The notes: generated by a model from the sequence alone, not told the origin. 64,000 nt of DNA from Saccharina japonica (GCA_008828725.1 MEHQ01002099.1:313830-377829), one strand, 5' to 3'; numbered from the stretch's first letter, positions 10,338 through 21,981 are shown. Translations and numbers: made by a program.

Positions 10338-11160
10338 ACCCAAACGAAGAAAGAAAATGCATTTCAACACGTACTCGTAGTAAACTGCTGCACCAGGTAG
10401 TGAGTAGTTGTGTGTGAAAACACTGCCAGTTATTAGCTTGAAGTGCGTGTTTTTCTTCCCATCTCCTTTCGAAGTCAGCTCGGGGCCGCGGCGCTGGTGC
10501 TAATGGTGGTGCTTGTACATACATATGGCGGCGCTGCTGGGCTGTCGGTGCTTCCATCTACGGAACTCTTGAGGTAAGGGGACGGCTCACTGAATACCAA
10601 GTACGATGTGACGCACCTTACCGTTTCGTTAGGTCACGTACGTGTACACTCCCCTGTGTTTTGTTTTTTACTCGAAAATAGACTAGGCAAATCAAGCTTG
10701 AAGCACGTTAGAGTTTGTGTCATTTCACGCATGCCGCTCTTTCTCTCCGAGCTGGGTTAATTTTGAGTTGCACCTCTTGCTTCTTGCTTTACGAGTATTA
10801 CCAGGTACTCGTGTACACTCGCACTTGACTCGTAAAACGTACGTATCTGTCCCGGGTATCAGAAATGAGTTCGTCTGTGGGTTAACTGGGGCGAAGAAGC
10901 TACGTACACGCGACATACCTGGTACTCGTTACCCAGTCTTTCCCGGTCGTGGACTATTGTTGCGCATATGTACTCGTATTTCCGTACAGCACCATCCTGT
11001 ATCGCCTACTCTTGAGGCAGCACCGTTACAGCAGCACGTCATACAGGAGACAGGAGATGGTTCTTACTGAACTACTGTACGTACAGCAGTAGTATAATCT
11101 GTAGTCATGCACTCGAGTATTGGAACTTCCTACTCGTATACTGATAGTAGTATTGTGGTA
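10338..11160. other. Intergenic right of H2A
   Basis: No gene is recognised. Short words such as ACCTGGTACTCGT, ACGTACGT and TACTGTACGTACAGCAGTAG are frequent. Confidence 0.35.
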
Positions 11161-11330
11161 CAGTAAGGGACACCTAATAAGAAAGCTAGGCTAAGATTGC
11201 GAGGGAAATAAGAAATTCAGGAGTCATCTTGAAATTAGAGTAGAAAGCACCCTCTCTCAGATAATAAATCCAGCCTGGGTCAGATTTCCTGTTTCTTATT
11301 ATTACATGTAGGTGTCCTGTACTAAAACTG
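11161..11330 (-). mobile_element. MITE family A, copy 3
   Basis: The element is flanked by TA at 11159-11160 and 11331-11332 and is in the same orientation as copy 2. Compared with other copies, the right terminal repeat carries extra bases that create TACATGTA (11303-11310) between TTCTTATT and AGGTGTCC. Confidence 0.8.
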
Positions 11331-11518
11331 TACTCGCCGCTGCGAGCACGGGCAATATGTTGAGCAGCAGTAGTACAATCGTAATAGTAGGGGCCCTCTC
11401 GACAAGAAACACCCATTTTGGCTCTATATAGGCTCAATACTTATTTGTGCCCCCAGTGTATAGTGTTTCTTATATGTACCAGGTCGTAGTTTCTTATAAA
11501 TTACCTGGTACTAAATGA

Positions 11519-12484
11519 CAGGGATGCGTATTTCCCGGTAGCGGTAATTCCCGGAAATTAATAGGGCTCGAGGTAATATTTTTTTTCAGAGGAAATTATT
11601 CGCGTCCCCTATCCCCGGGAAAATAACGCCTCCATATAGAATGGAAACCCCCGTTTTTTTTTTTGTCAAACGCTGCTAAGCTGTGCAGCAGCGCAGAGCG
11701 TTACCTAGGCGCCCACATGCCCCTCCTATGTCACACAGATATCCTACAGAGGAATAGGATGTTATGGCGAGCGGAATCATCGAAGGAATGTACTAATAAT
11801 AATATAAAATATAATCATACATTGACATATGATATGAGATAACATATTCGAATGGAAAGGGTGCACTCGGCGCAGATGCAGCTGGGACGCTGGGATTTTG
11901 TTGAGGCGTCCAGCGTCCATGTTTCCATGTTTCCATGTTTACACTTTTACTGGATAATAAGGTCGCGACCGCTACACGCCTACGAAGCAGCGCACTGCTG
12001 TAACTGCTAACTTCCTGCTTTGCGCTGATGATTTACCTCGCGACACAAGTAAGTATATTCGTACATGAGAGATCGCTATCAGCACTACGGCTGTTGTCGT
12101 ACTATTCCAGTATCAAATGGCCGCAGGACGGAATCAACGAGGACGCGAACAAGTGAAAAATCAACTGAAACCGATGAACATTTACTCTAGTACTTGCAGT
12201 GTGCACAACCACTACTGTTGTGTACCTGGTGCAGGTATTATACGTATATATATAGAGTGTAGCGTTAAAATGATCGAAAATGACTGTCCGGAGGCCTGAA
12301 CAAATCTTATACGTGTGCTTCATGTAGTGCATGGGCCACCCGGGGATGATAATTTTTGTCCCCTCCCAAAAATTACGCCTTTTTTTCCTCGAATGAGAGG
12401 AAATAGGGGAAATTTTTACGAAAGGCTGAAAAAGGCTGTTTACCGGAAATTTTTGGGTTCCGGGTGAGGAAATACGCATCCCTG
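11519..12484. mobile_element. hAT-like non-autonomous transposon, 966 bp
   Basis: The ends are perfect 17-bp inverted repeats, CAGGGATGCGTATTTCC and its complement. The element is flanked by an exact 8-bp direct repeat, CTAAATGA, at 11511-11518 and 12485-12492. An 8-bp duplication plus a CAGGG terminus is the hAT signature. Subterminal segments also mirror each other (CCCGGGAAAATAACGCC and CCCTCCCAAAAATTACGCC). No transposase-like frame is visible inside, so it is non-autonomous. The intact target duplication argues for fairly recent insertion. Confidence 0.88.
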
Positions 12485-12492
12485 CTAAATGA

Positions 12493-13384
12493 TACATTTT
12501 GGCAACGATAATCAAGATCGGTTTTCTCCTTTTCGTGTTTCGTATTTGTGATGCGGGAAAACCAGCGGTAGGACGACGACTTGGTCTGGGTGGGTACTCT
12601 AGGCTCTGCAGGTCAAACGCGTAGGTGACCACTTTGCTCGGCCACAGCGCAGCAGCGCAGTGAGAAAAGCAGCCCGGCTACGTAGTAAGCAGCTGCTCCC
12701 GAGGTCCCGAGGGCGATACAAATAATAGAATGGGGTTTCCAACATACGTAGGATATTTTATATTCTCGTATTATGTGTCGCAGAAGTAATTCTGCGTGGA
12801 CCGGGGAGGTGAAATATTATTGGTGCAATTTCAATGTTGATCGTGTGTGAGGGACCCAATGTAAGGGGCAGGGAATCCCTAGCCAGGTCAGCCTATGGAA
12901 CGGGTACTCGTTGGTACTCACGTGTGTTATGTGCTTACGTAGAGATAGAAGAAGAGCAGGTTTATTCCCTTTGCGTGATGAACGACTGAAAGCCGGGGAT
13001 AGATAATACCTGGGAACCCCTGGTTCCCATCTAAGATACCGCCTTCCAAGTACTACCAATACGATTCTTATACCTGATACCAGGTATTTACCAAACGTTT
13101 CCATATCATACCAGCAGTACCATAACACTAGCCCACTCTGATGAGCCGTATATGCAGAAATATGAGAAATTCGTGGAAACCCCGATTCCACGAACTAAAA
13201 CATGAGTCGAAGATGCGGCTCCTCAAAACCCACTCCCACACCTCTGAACGGCAAGGCTACGAAGCCGAGCAAGGAACGTCAAAAAAGAAGAAACGTTGGA
13301 ACCGAAATCCTGCAGTCATTGTACATGAACTGCCCTCCCGGCTCGAGGCCGGGGCTCGGTAGAACTGATAACACTGGAAAACTA
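12493..13384. other. Intergenic
   Basis: No gene is recognised. A plus-strand frame from 13202 reads basic and gag-like (about 63 codons) and ends at 13393; I cannot assign it. Confidence 0.3.
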
Positions 13385-13650
13385 GACACTTAAAAACTTC
13401 CCCGAAACCCGGCCCAAAACATTCAGAAAGCGTGTCCTGAGCCACAAATTAGTGGCTCGATTATCCAGACCCGCCCCGGCATTGAGCGGGGGGGGTCGGC
13501 AGGACGAATTATGCTAAAACTACCCCCAAATCCGCCCCAGAAAAAATATCAGAAAGTGGTAGGCGATACTGAGAAGAAAAACAGTCCGAACCGAAAACTC
13601 GAAAAACGTCGCAAATACAAACTACAAAGAGGTTCCGCCCCAATCCCCTG
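13385..13650 (+). repeat. Two degenerate tandem units beside the chromovirus
   Basis: AACTTCCCCGAAACCCGGCC...CATTCAGAAAGCG (about 13394-13433) and AACTACCCCCAAATCCGCCC...ATATCAGAAAGTG (about 13518-13558) are related. The interval is open in one plus frame, giving KLPRNPAQNIQK and KLPPNPPQKKYQK. It could be part of a long terminal repeat or of gag; neither is proven. Confidence 0.3.
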
Positions 13651-13695
13651 AAACAACATGAGAAAAGAATCGAGCGCAGCGGCGACGCGAAAAAT

Positions 13696-14333
13696 TCAGC
13701 TGTCCACTGCTGCGCCTCGTGATTCATCTACGTTACGCTGAACCCCCCGCGTACACGCGCTACGTCATAGCTAAGTGTACTTGTAGACACCAAGAACCGC
13801 GTACAGCTCCTGTTGAAGTCGTGTAGCGCGCCGGAGAAAGAGGAAGCTTGATCGGTCCTGGGTCATCCAAAAATCGAACGAAGTAAACTCCGTCCGTTGG
13901 TGTAGTCGCGCTGATTTTCCCGAGCCACCACAGACCGTCGTCGCCCTTGTACCAGAAGTGGGGCCCGTTGGGAAGCACGGTGACACTGTACCGGCGAAGC
14001 CATTCGGCGAGCGGTACACAACCATAGCCGGGGGCCAGAAACCGTTCGCCGTTACTCCGAGAAAGCTCCCGTTGGGCAGCGCCAATCCTCATTCGACGGT
14101 ACAGGCGGTTGTTTTGGCGGTGCTGGTTTGGGGTGCCGGCCCAGTATCGCAAAATTTCCCGGCGAGAGAGTCGGAGATCCATTTCCCGTTCCCAAGACGG
14201 GCGAGACAGTCCCGTCCAGTGCGTCTCGTACATCACCGCGATGACACCACCTCTGCCCCGAACCGACTGGTGTCCAGTAATTTTCTCCACTTCGACGAGC
14301 ATACGTCTGAGCGTCCAGTTTTTCCGAACAGAT
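13696..14333 (-). pseudogene. Chromodomain tail of a Ty3/gypsy (chromovirus) polyprotein, inverted
   Basis: On the minus strand the frame starting just before 14302 contains VEVEKITGHQSVRGRGG and YETHWTGLSRPSWEREMDL, the layout of a chromodomain. Downstream is a conserved block with FWYKGDDGLWWLGKI and VYFVRFLDDPGPIKL. This is the part normally found after the integrase in chromovirus polyproteins, where it may guide integration to chromatin. The frame breaks near 13760, and the homologous tail resumes in another frame (RGVQRNVDESRG), ending at 13696. Integrase is absent. The fragment points away from the protease/RT part that begins at about 14331, so the element is rearranged. Confidence 0.75.
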
Positions 14334-14560
14334 GAGCCTACGTGCTACCTCGCAGTTTGGGCCTGTGTGGTTCCCCCTTCGGTGATGCGGCACGCGGTGC
14401 TGCTAGGCCGCGACAGCTGGATGCGTTTTAATCGCCGCTCCTACCGCTCCTTGCCGCCCCGCGAGTCGGATCTCCGAGTCTTCGGTGAGCTGGAGCTTGT
14501 CCACCACGCTTCGACAGGCGTGCCGGCTTACGCCATAGACCCCGTCCGATGAACCACAGC
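14331..14560 (+). pseudogene. Chromovirus aspartic-protease-region fragment
   Basis: The plus frame reads CYLAVWACVVPPSVMRHAVL followed by LGRDSWMRFNRRSYRSLPP. The LLGRD-W word near 14405 matches the C-terminal hairpin of retropepsin-like proteases. The catalytic D-S/T-G half is not present, because the sequence switches to the inverted chromodomain fragment at about 14331. The frame stops at 14552, just before the inserted inverted-repeat element. Confidence 0.55.
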
Positions 14561-15111
14561 TACCGTAATCATGCGAGAGTTGGCACCCATCGGAAGGTTG
14601 GCACCCATCGGAGAGATAGCACCGGGGTGCGATAAAAAACACAACGTAGAAACATTTAATCGTGTTTTCGCACCCCCATCGGAGAGATCACACCCCGGTG
14701 CGATCTCTCCGACATAAATAGAAATTTGAGGGCCACCGCAGCGGGTCTGTAGTAGGTAATATTCTCATTTCTTTCATTTTCCGATGAGATATCACCAGTG
14801 CGCCACTCCTCTCAAACGTTCTTTACCAACGCATGGTAGGTCAAGTCGTTTTAGGTAGCTTTGAGTCATTTACGCAGCACCGTTGCCCCAGTACGGCCCG
14901 GTGTATTTCGATTCAGCAGCGCACCCATCGGAGAGATCGCACCGGGGGTGCGCCAAAATTGAAGAACGGCATGATTTAATTGTATTTCCGCACCCCCATC
15001 GGAAGGTTGGCACCCATCGGAGAGATAGCACCGGGGTGCGATAAAAAACACAACGTAGAAACATTTAAAAATTGATCGCACCCCGGTGCCAACTCTCGCA
15101 TGATTACGGTA
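14561..15111. mobile_element. 551-bp inverted-repeat insertion inside the chromovirus
   Basis: The two ends are perfect 27-bp inverted repeats: 14561-14587 begins TACCGTAATCATGCGAGAG, and 15085-15111 is its exact complement. Inside, a 68-bp direct repeat (14592-14659 and 15001-15068) is exact. The hairpin-forming word CACCCATCGGAGAGAT plus CACCGGGGTGCGAT recurs several times. There is no open frame of note and no clear target-site duplication. It separates the protease fragment from the RT part. Confidence 0.8.
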
Positions 15112-17348
15112 CTCGCAGTCAACTTGGTACGCAGCAATGGATCCCCGGCGGTCACTGGGCACTACCTGGTCGATATGTTACCCCAGCCCGATTTCCCCCC
15201 AGTTGAGGAGCACTTTGTCACCTCCGGACGACAAGTTCTCCCCCTCGTTGGTGTTGCAAATCTTGAGCCTGGCGACCTCCTCGGAGTCGCCCATGCTCCA
15301 CTCATGAGCGTCCCATTGGGCGCTCTGCCGCACCCCCCAGAGTTACCTGAGGTGTCTCCGGTCTCTGCTGTAACGGCGCCACCCTCCGCGCCAGTGACAC
15401 CCCCGGCCTCGCCGTCGCCGGCCCTGCTTGAACGCTTGACACCGGAACAGCGCTCTTCGTTCCTGCGCGTCTGGGCGCGCCTCCCTCAGCATCTGCGAGC
15501 AGTGGCGTTTGACCTCCACGGCCCAGACTGGACCCCGGCAGCCATCGAGCAGCTGGGGGACGTCCTGTGCGAATTTCCTGACGTTTTCTCCAAGTCCAAG
15601 ACGGATTTTGGTTCCTGCTCCCTGATGCCTTTCGTGATTACGGTCCCGGAAGGTAGCGCGCCGGTCACGTCCAGACCACACCGCATAAATCCCATCATGG
15701 CCAAGGAAGTGGAAGCCACTCTAAATCAGTACCTTGCGGCAGGGCTGATTCAGCACTCGACTTCTCCGTATTCGAGCCCGCTGGTGGTCATCCCGAAGAA
15801 GACTGGAGGCATTCGGATCACTGTCAACTACAAAAAGCTCAACCAGATCAGCACCCTCAGCCAGCTGCCCATCCCCTGTGTGGACCAAGTCCTCGACTCT
15901 TTGGGGAAAGGCCGGGTGTTTTCCCTATTTGATTTGGTTTCTTCGTTCCACTAGATCACCGCGCACAAGGACACCGTTCCTCTTACAGCTTTTTGCACTC
16001 CCACGGGCCTCTCTATGAGTGGCTCGTCATGCCCCAAGGCAGCAGTGCTTCGCCGGGCTGGTTCGTCAAAGTGATCAACGAAGTTACCAAGGGATTGGGG
16101 CAAGTGGCGGCCTACCTCGACGACATGATTGTCTTCGACTCCGACCCCGTGTCCCACGTCAAGACGATACGGGCTCTCTTCGAAAGGCTGCGCAAGCATA
16201 ACCTCAAGTTCTCCCCCTGCAAGGCACGCCTGGGTGCTACGGATGCTGATTTTCTGGGCCACTCCATCTCGCCCGCGGGCGTGCGTCCAAACGCAGACAA
16301 AGTGTCAGCCTTGACGAAAATGCCCATGCCCCGGATCATCAAGCAGGTCCGCGCCCTGATGGGCGGAATAGGGTACTATCGCAAATTCCTGCCTGACCTG
16401 TCAAAGCGAACCCGACCAATCACCACCCTCCTTCGGAAGGGGGTCAAGTTCGTCTTCACGCCACCGATGGAGGTCATAGTACGCGAGATTCTCGCTGAAC
16501 TCGCCACCCCCCCCATTTTGGTCTTCCCCGACTGGGAGGCTGTAGCCGACGGCTCCCGCCCCTTCCACATATACTGTGATGCCAGCATCGACGGTTTTGG
16601 TGCCGCCCTCGAACAAGAACAGCCTGACGGCTCTGTGCGACCCATCGCCTACATCAGCCGGGGCACCCTCGACTCCGAGAGGCACTGGACACCTCTGCAC
16701 TTGGAAGCGGGCAGCATCGTCTGGGCCATCAAGCGACTTAGAGGCTATCTGTGGGGTATGAAGTTCCTTATTTTTTCGGATCACAAGGCTCTCGAGAGCA
16801 TCGGCAAGGTAGGAGACCACAACCCTCGCGTACAGCGATGGCTTGAGTTCCTCACCGCGTTCGACTTCATACTCAAGTACCGCAAAGGCAGCGCCAACGG
16901 AAATGCTGACTTTCTGTCCCGCTTGCCGGAACCAGCCACGGAACACGACCGGAGTGGGTCTTGCAGCCTCACCCCTGCCGAGGACGATGACATCTTCCTC
17001 ATCCGAGCCTGCGGGCTCGTCACCCGCTCTTCACCAACCCCTGGCGTCGGCTTGGGTGGGCTGGTGCCCGAGCCCCATAGTGGGGTTTTGGGTGGGCTAC
17101 CCTTCACCTCCTCCGATTTTCGCGATTTTCGCACACACGGGCCACGTATGAGGATTGACGACCTCTCTGCTCCTTCGGGGAGATTCGTCGCTCGTGTATC
17201 TGCTTCCGTCGCCACTGTGTCTGCAGAAGCCCCCGCTGAGGTGACAACGTTCGCCCAGCATGCTCCTCTCCCGACGAGCACTCCACAGGGAGCTGATTCC
17301 GCCGCGATCACAGATCCGGCCGCGTCCGCCCCTCCGCCGTCCGTTTGA
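15100..17348 (+). pseudogene. Ty3/gypsy pol: protease-RT linker, reverse transcriptase and RNase H
   Basis: Frame one (15100-15954) holds a Pro-rich linker, then the RT N-terminus: VTSRPHRINPIMAKEVEATL, YSSPLVVIPKKTGGIRITVN and SLFDLVSSFH with the first catalytic Asp. It ends in TAG (15952) where the family has Gln. A two-base insertion near 15996-16015 then shifts the frame. Frame two (15993-17348) continues with EWLVMPQGSSASPGWF, the catalytic AYLDDMIVF, FLGHSISPAGVRPNADKVSA and the RNase H-like domain (IYCDASIDGFGAALEQ, FSDHKALESIGKVGDHNPRV). It closes with a Ser/Pro-rich tail and stops before any integrase. The two lesions plus the missing integrase and gag make it non-functional. LTRs were not identified. 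Confidence 0.9.
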
Positions 17349-18981
17349 CGGCTGATTTCTTGTCCATTCGAGGCACAGCAACTGCCCTGCATATTTTGTA
17401 ATTGCTTCCTGACGGCACGTGTGTTTTTTATTCCGCCGTTTCTTATCTCTTTGGAGCAATTGGCACCGTTTCCTACCCCAAATACCTAAAGTGCAAGCAA
17501 ATAACGAGTCTCGACTTCTTGACTATTACTTCTTATTTCCGCTTTTCTTGTCACGGGGCCCGTACTCTGTACCGTTACAAGATAAAATATCGAGGATTTT
17601 ATCGAAACTCCCCTTTGCAAGCTGAGTGAGATACTTCGATCGCGCGATCTATGATACGGGTTTTGAGGGGAAGAAATGTACCCGCATTGATGAGTGGTTC
17701 GGCGTCTGTTGCGCCCACCAAATGCGTTTCGGAAGGAGCGAGGAGAGAAGAGAGACCGTATACTGCTGCAGTCCAGCATTATACTGATCGATCTTGATGA
17801 CTATTTAACAATGTAATCGCTGCTGACTGAGCCAGCCAGTGCCCGGCCCTAGAAAAAGGAGAAAGGAAGAGAGGAAGAAATAAAAAGGGACAAAAAAGAG
17901 GAAGTAAGAAAACTGAGACAGAGACAGGCAGGGAAGCACGACAATACGTTCGTAGTATATACGTAGGTATATTAGACAGACGCCGGGGGTGGCGACCCAA
18001 AAAGCAAACCAAAAACCAGAACCAAAAACTAAAAGCAGAGTCCATCAATAGGGAGAGCTATAGCTAGCTAGCTATAAGCACGCGCGTTCAAGATAGGCAG
18101 AAAACAAAAAGGAGCGAAAGAGCTATGAGCTACGAAGCAGGAACAAGAGAGAGACAAATGTAGAAAACAAAAGATAAATAAAATCAAGAAGGGAAAAAGG
18201 GAAACAGGAAAATAAAAGGAAAGCGAAACAAACAGGCACGGGAGGCACACAGAAGGTAAGGGAGTACGGTACTGGGAAAGAGGCACGCATCATGACGATC
18301 ATGGCCAAACCCAGTCGTCAGTTTTTTTAGCAGCCCCCCCCCCCCCGCCCTCGCGCCCCCCCCTTCCACCCCGAGAACAAGCAGTATCTGCAGTACAAAA
18401 ATCAGAAATGCTTGGGAATACGAAAGAGTGTGGACAGTATTTCACACTCTTACCCCGGAACACGCGAGTATATACTGGTCTCGCACAGAGGTGCGCTGAA
18501 AAAACAAGAGCGGCATGGCTTAAACTAAAAAAGGCGATCGCACCCCCATGCAAAACCAGCGAGCTTTACGGTAAAATACCTGGTGCTGACCTGTTTATAT
18601 TTTTCACGTTATCACCCATGTCAATCCGAAAGTCTCGTGCCGAAAAGCAAGGAAAAATCACGTGGAATACGTGTCTGTCCGCAATACGAGCCGTGATATC
18701 GACCAAGTGCTCATACAGAGCCTTGCATCGTTGCAGACGGACCATATGTATATACATGAGCCAAGTCATTAGTTAGGGTTCTGGCGCGTGTTGCGCCCCC
18801 CGCGATCCTAATACTCGCAGGCGTCTTTTTGTGATGTATACGGGTACTTACGCCCGAAAATCGCTTGACAAATTGCGTTTAGACGCCTCCAGAACCTCTA
18901 GAAGGCATTAGAAAAACGCCTCGTTTATCTTTTTCGGCTCTGACGGAAAATACTCCCTTAACGTTTTTTTTCGCTTGGGTG
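17349..18981. other. Intergenic with purine-rich tract
   Basis: No gene is recognised. 17575-17650 is a dispersed repeat (TCGAGGATTTTATCGAAACT, ATACTTCGATCGCGCG) that recurs at 38608-38660. 17850-18260 is strongly purine-rich on the plus strand. A C-run lies at 18334-18365. Confidence 0.4.
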
Positions 18982-19211
18982 CAGGGGTGCACGTAAAACA
19001 AAAAATCTGTCGCCCCACTATCCATTTTCGAGACTCAGACAAGGCGGGTACACTAAAATCAAGTAAAAAGCGCTTTTTCGAAAAAAAAACGTTTTTTCGT
19101 AAATTCGTCCGAAAATTAAAATTCCACTCCGCCGGTTTTATTTTATTTGTATGGTGTATATGACCTTTTTAGAAGTGTGGTGTCGTTTCGTCTTTTTGTC
19201 GTGCGCCCCTG
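18982..19211 (+). mobile_element. hAT-like MITE (CAGGGG ends), copy 2
   Basis: The ends are CAGGGGTGCACG and the complement of CAGGGGCGCACG, and the interior matches 1500-1720. Flanking words CTTGGGTG and CTGGGTG are similar but not an exact 8-bp duplication. Confidence 0.6.
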
Positions 19212-20301
19212 CTCCTGCTGGGTGCGCGAGACCCATGTGGTGAGGGCTGCCTGTGATACAGCCGCACGCGGCCTCCGACGGCTGTTACGGTAATTTATAA
19301 ACCGGTCAACAGCAGCATTGCCCACCCAAAAGTTAAAGTTGTGCCAGCAACAAGAGCTGATGAAATAACTCCTGAAGACACTATGCCACCAAACTAATCA
19401 AACAAAACAGTCCTTGGTTTTAACGCCTTCACACACCCCTCGCAACGATCGCCCTGAAAATACATAAAAACATGCCAACTCAGCACTAGAGTGCTCCTTT
19501 ACGCCCACCGTTACGTAACCGCCTGTTGCGCGAAACTACAGGACACTCTATCATGAGCGAAACCCCCGTTCGTTTGAGTGGTTTGAAGACATGCAGTGTC
19601 AAACCCGGACCTGAGGCACTCGGCGATTTTTTTAACAGGGACGATGTCGCCGATCCTTGATCCAGATGGCTCCGTGCTCGCCGATGTTTTTACGACAAAG
19701 CGCCAATATTTTTACTACAAAGAGACCGATACGTTTAGTATGTAGGGGCGATAGGAGCTCACAGACGTGGGACCGCGGAAAGTCTTACTCACTATTAATA
19801 CCTGTTGGTGAAATGTATGATGCAGTATTTGCAGCTCGGCCGTATTGATTTTATTGATAGTTGAAGCCCGACTGTCTGGGGTTTGTTGATAAGAGTGCTC
19901 TTGGAAGTCCACGGCACTGGTCGATATAAAATGCCCAACTTTGTTTTTCCGGCGTCTTGAAGCGAGCGATCTCACGGGACACTTGAGAAAGACATGTCGT
20001 GAAATACCGCTGTGACTGTGCGACACGTCAGTGGGACACGCGCGAAACGCCTGTGTATCGTGAAGAAAACTCCACATCGCATCTCTTAAGTTGGCCTCAA
20101 ACGGCATGCGCTTATCATAACTTATCATAGAACCGGGCATAAAATTGTTATTAAATGGGCCCGCTTACAAGAAACGCCTGCTTATAACAAGGCTTGAAAC
20201 CTCACTGTGGCACCAGCCTTTAAAAGCAATCTTAACCTTTGGACCTATAGCTCACCCCTGAACTCGATTTCTCAACCGAAACTTCTTAGCGTCCCCCACA
20301 A
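19212..20301. other. Intergenic
   Basis: No gene is recognised and no repeat shared with the rest of the window was found. Confidence 0.3.
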
Positions 20302-20469
20302 GGGAAGCCTGGCGTTCTTATTATCATACAACAGTGCCAAACGTAGGGGTTTCTTATTTGTGGACCTATTATGTTGTACAGCACCAAAGGTAGGACATTT
20401 CTTAGCCCTAGAGCTATTCTGCTGTGCCGGAGTTGTTCACTGTTTACGAGTACCGCCGGGGGTTCGATG

Positions 20470-20541
20470 CCATCATGCATCATGCGCTCTCTCAATGTCG
20501 ACATCATGCATCATGCATCAGGCGTCTCTCTCAATGTCGAC
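20470..20541. repeat. Short tandem repeat in unit A
   Basis: Two copies of CATCATGCATCATGC plus CTCTCTCAATGTCGA stand in tandem. The same pair is at 23125-23196 in unit B. Confidence 0.7.
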
Positions 20542-20718
20542 GAATGCTGGCGATTTCCGCTCCTCCACGACTTCGATGTAGCTGTCGAGGGCATAATATA
20601 CTAGCCATGGGTCGTGTTTGTTATAAACGATTAATACTAATAGATGGGTTGTTCGTCGCGAGGGTGTGTTATGGTATGTGCTCCGTATACCAACCCGCCT
20701 TGCAGGCAGTGGCTCACA

Positions 20719-20857
20719 TTGTTACGGGGTGGGCTAATGTAGTAAACACTAGTAACACTAGTAAATAGGACCTACGGTAAACACAAAAACCTATATGTTT
20801 ACCTATTTTTGCCAACAATATTTAGTCCTGTTTATTATGATCCCCCGTTATATTATT
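20719..20857. mobile_element. MITE family E, copy 1
   Basis: The left end is TTACGGGGTGGGCTAATGTA and the right end is the complement of TAACGGGGGATCATAATAAA. The consensus end is TACGGGGG-CCATAGTAAACA. Copies are at 23374-23512, 33070-33229 and 38408-38530. Confidence 0.75.
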
Positions 20858-21229
20858 AAGTGCACCACATAAAAAAATAATCCCACGCAGATTACAAACG
20901 AGTGCACTACTATTCACGGCATGTAGGGTGCACGTGTGATACGGAGACGACCCAGGTCGCTTGTTTGCTGGGCGGAAATCAAAACACACCCAGCTGCGAT
21001 TTCCACACGCGAGCACGCACGGCGGCACCTTTGTACCGGCGCATGACACTATCCCGCCGTTACCAAAAAGTATGACACTATTCCACCATATTGGACTTTG
21101 TCGACTACAACAAGGTACAGTAGTATAATATAGTAATATAACGAGGCCGGCTACGACAGGCTTCACGGCAGGTCCACCACTCCGTGCTCTTCCTACACCT
21201 CGGCTGGCGGAAACGGAAGCGCGAAGACC

Positions 21230-21640
21230 TACACCCTATCTACCCTACGCCGACGCGCTCGTCACGCCAGGACTCCGCGACCATTGAGGCGACGGTGCGT
21301 AGAGGGAGGATACTGTTCTGGGGGGCTCCGCGGCATGCATTATAGGCATGGGAGAGGGGCGCCTGCCGAGGAGGGTGACGTTTGTTTGGGGAGCTGGTCC
21401 GGGGTCAGGGCTGCTCCGAGGGGCAGGAGAAGGATTGGATGGGGCGCCTCGAGGAACATCTGAAGGAATCCGGCATCAAGTTCGAAGGGCGGCGTGAGGC
21501 AGCACTGAAGGCAGGTAGATGGTTCCGGCGGGTCGAGGGCTAGGCGGAGGGAGGCCTTCATGCGGACATTGAATGACGCCGAGAGGAGAAGAGCGGGCAG
21601 TGCGACACACAACACGGTTGCCACCGCGACACTAAACCTT
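21230..21640 (+). pseudogene. Non-LTR retrotransposon ORF2 C-terminal fragment, unit A
   Basis: The reading matches the unit B copy (see 23885-24300) but is more broken. The RLPRRVTF...SGIKFEGRREAALKAG...WFRRV order is split between frames, and TAG interrupts after WFRRVEG near 21541. Only the post-RT tail is present. Confidence 0.5.
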
Positions 21641-21673
21641 GGGCACTAAACTACGACAGGGGCATACCAGGTA

Positions 21674-21981
21674 CAGCAGCACAGGACATCTACAGTAGTA
21701 AGAACAGGAACTCTGGTCCAGGCTGGATTTCTTATTTGAGAGAGGGTGCTTTCTGCACTAATTTCAAGATAGCGACTCCCGAATTTATTATTTTCCTCGT
21801 AATCTCAGCCTGGCTTTTTTGTTAGCCTAGAAACGGGAACTCTGGCTCAGGCTGGATTTCTTATTTGAGAGAGGGTGCTTTCTACACTAATTTCAAGATA
21901 GCGACTCCCAAATTTCTTATTTTCTCATAATCTCAGCCTGGCTTTCTTGTCAGCCTGTTTCTTATCAGGTGTCCTGCACTG
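21674..21981 (+). mobile_element. MITE family A, dimeric copy in unit A
   Basis: Two family A bodies (about 21715-21830 and 21833-21960) lie head to tail between one pair of outer terminal repeats. TA is at 21672-21673 and 21982-21983. The left terminal repeat carries extra bases that form CTACAGTAG. Confidence 0.8.

Noticed and set aside
15100-17348. Functional gypsy polymerase using programmed readthrough or frameshifting
   Set aside because: The TAG replaces a residue within the RT core and the frame change follows a two-base insertion, with no slippery site. Integrase and gag are missing, so decay is the simpler reading.
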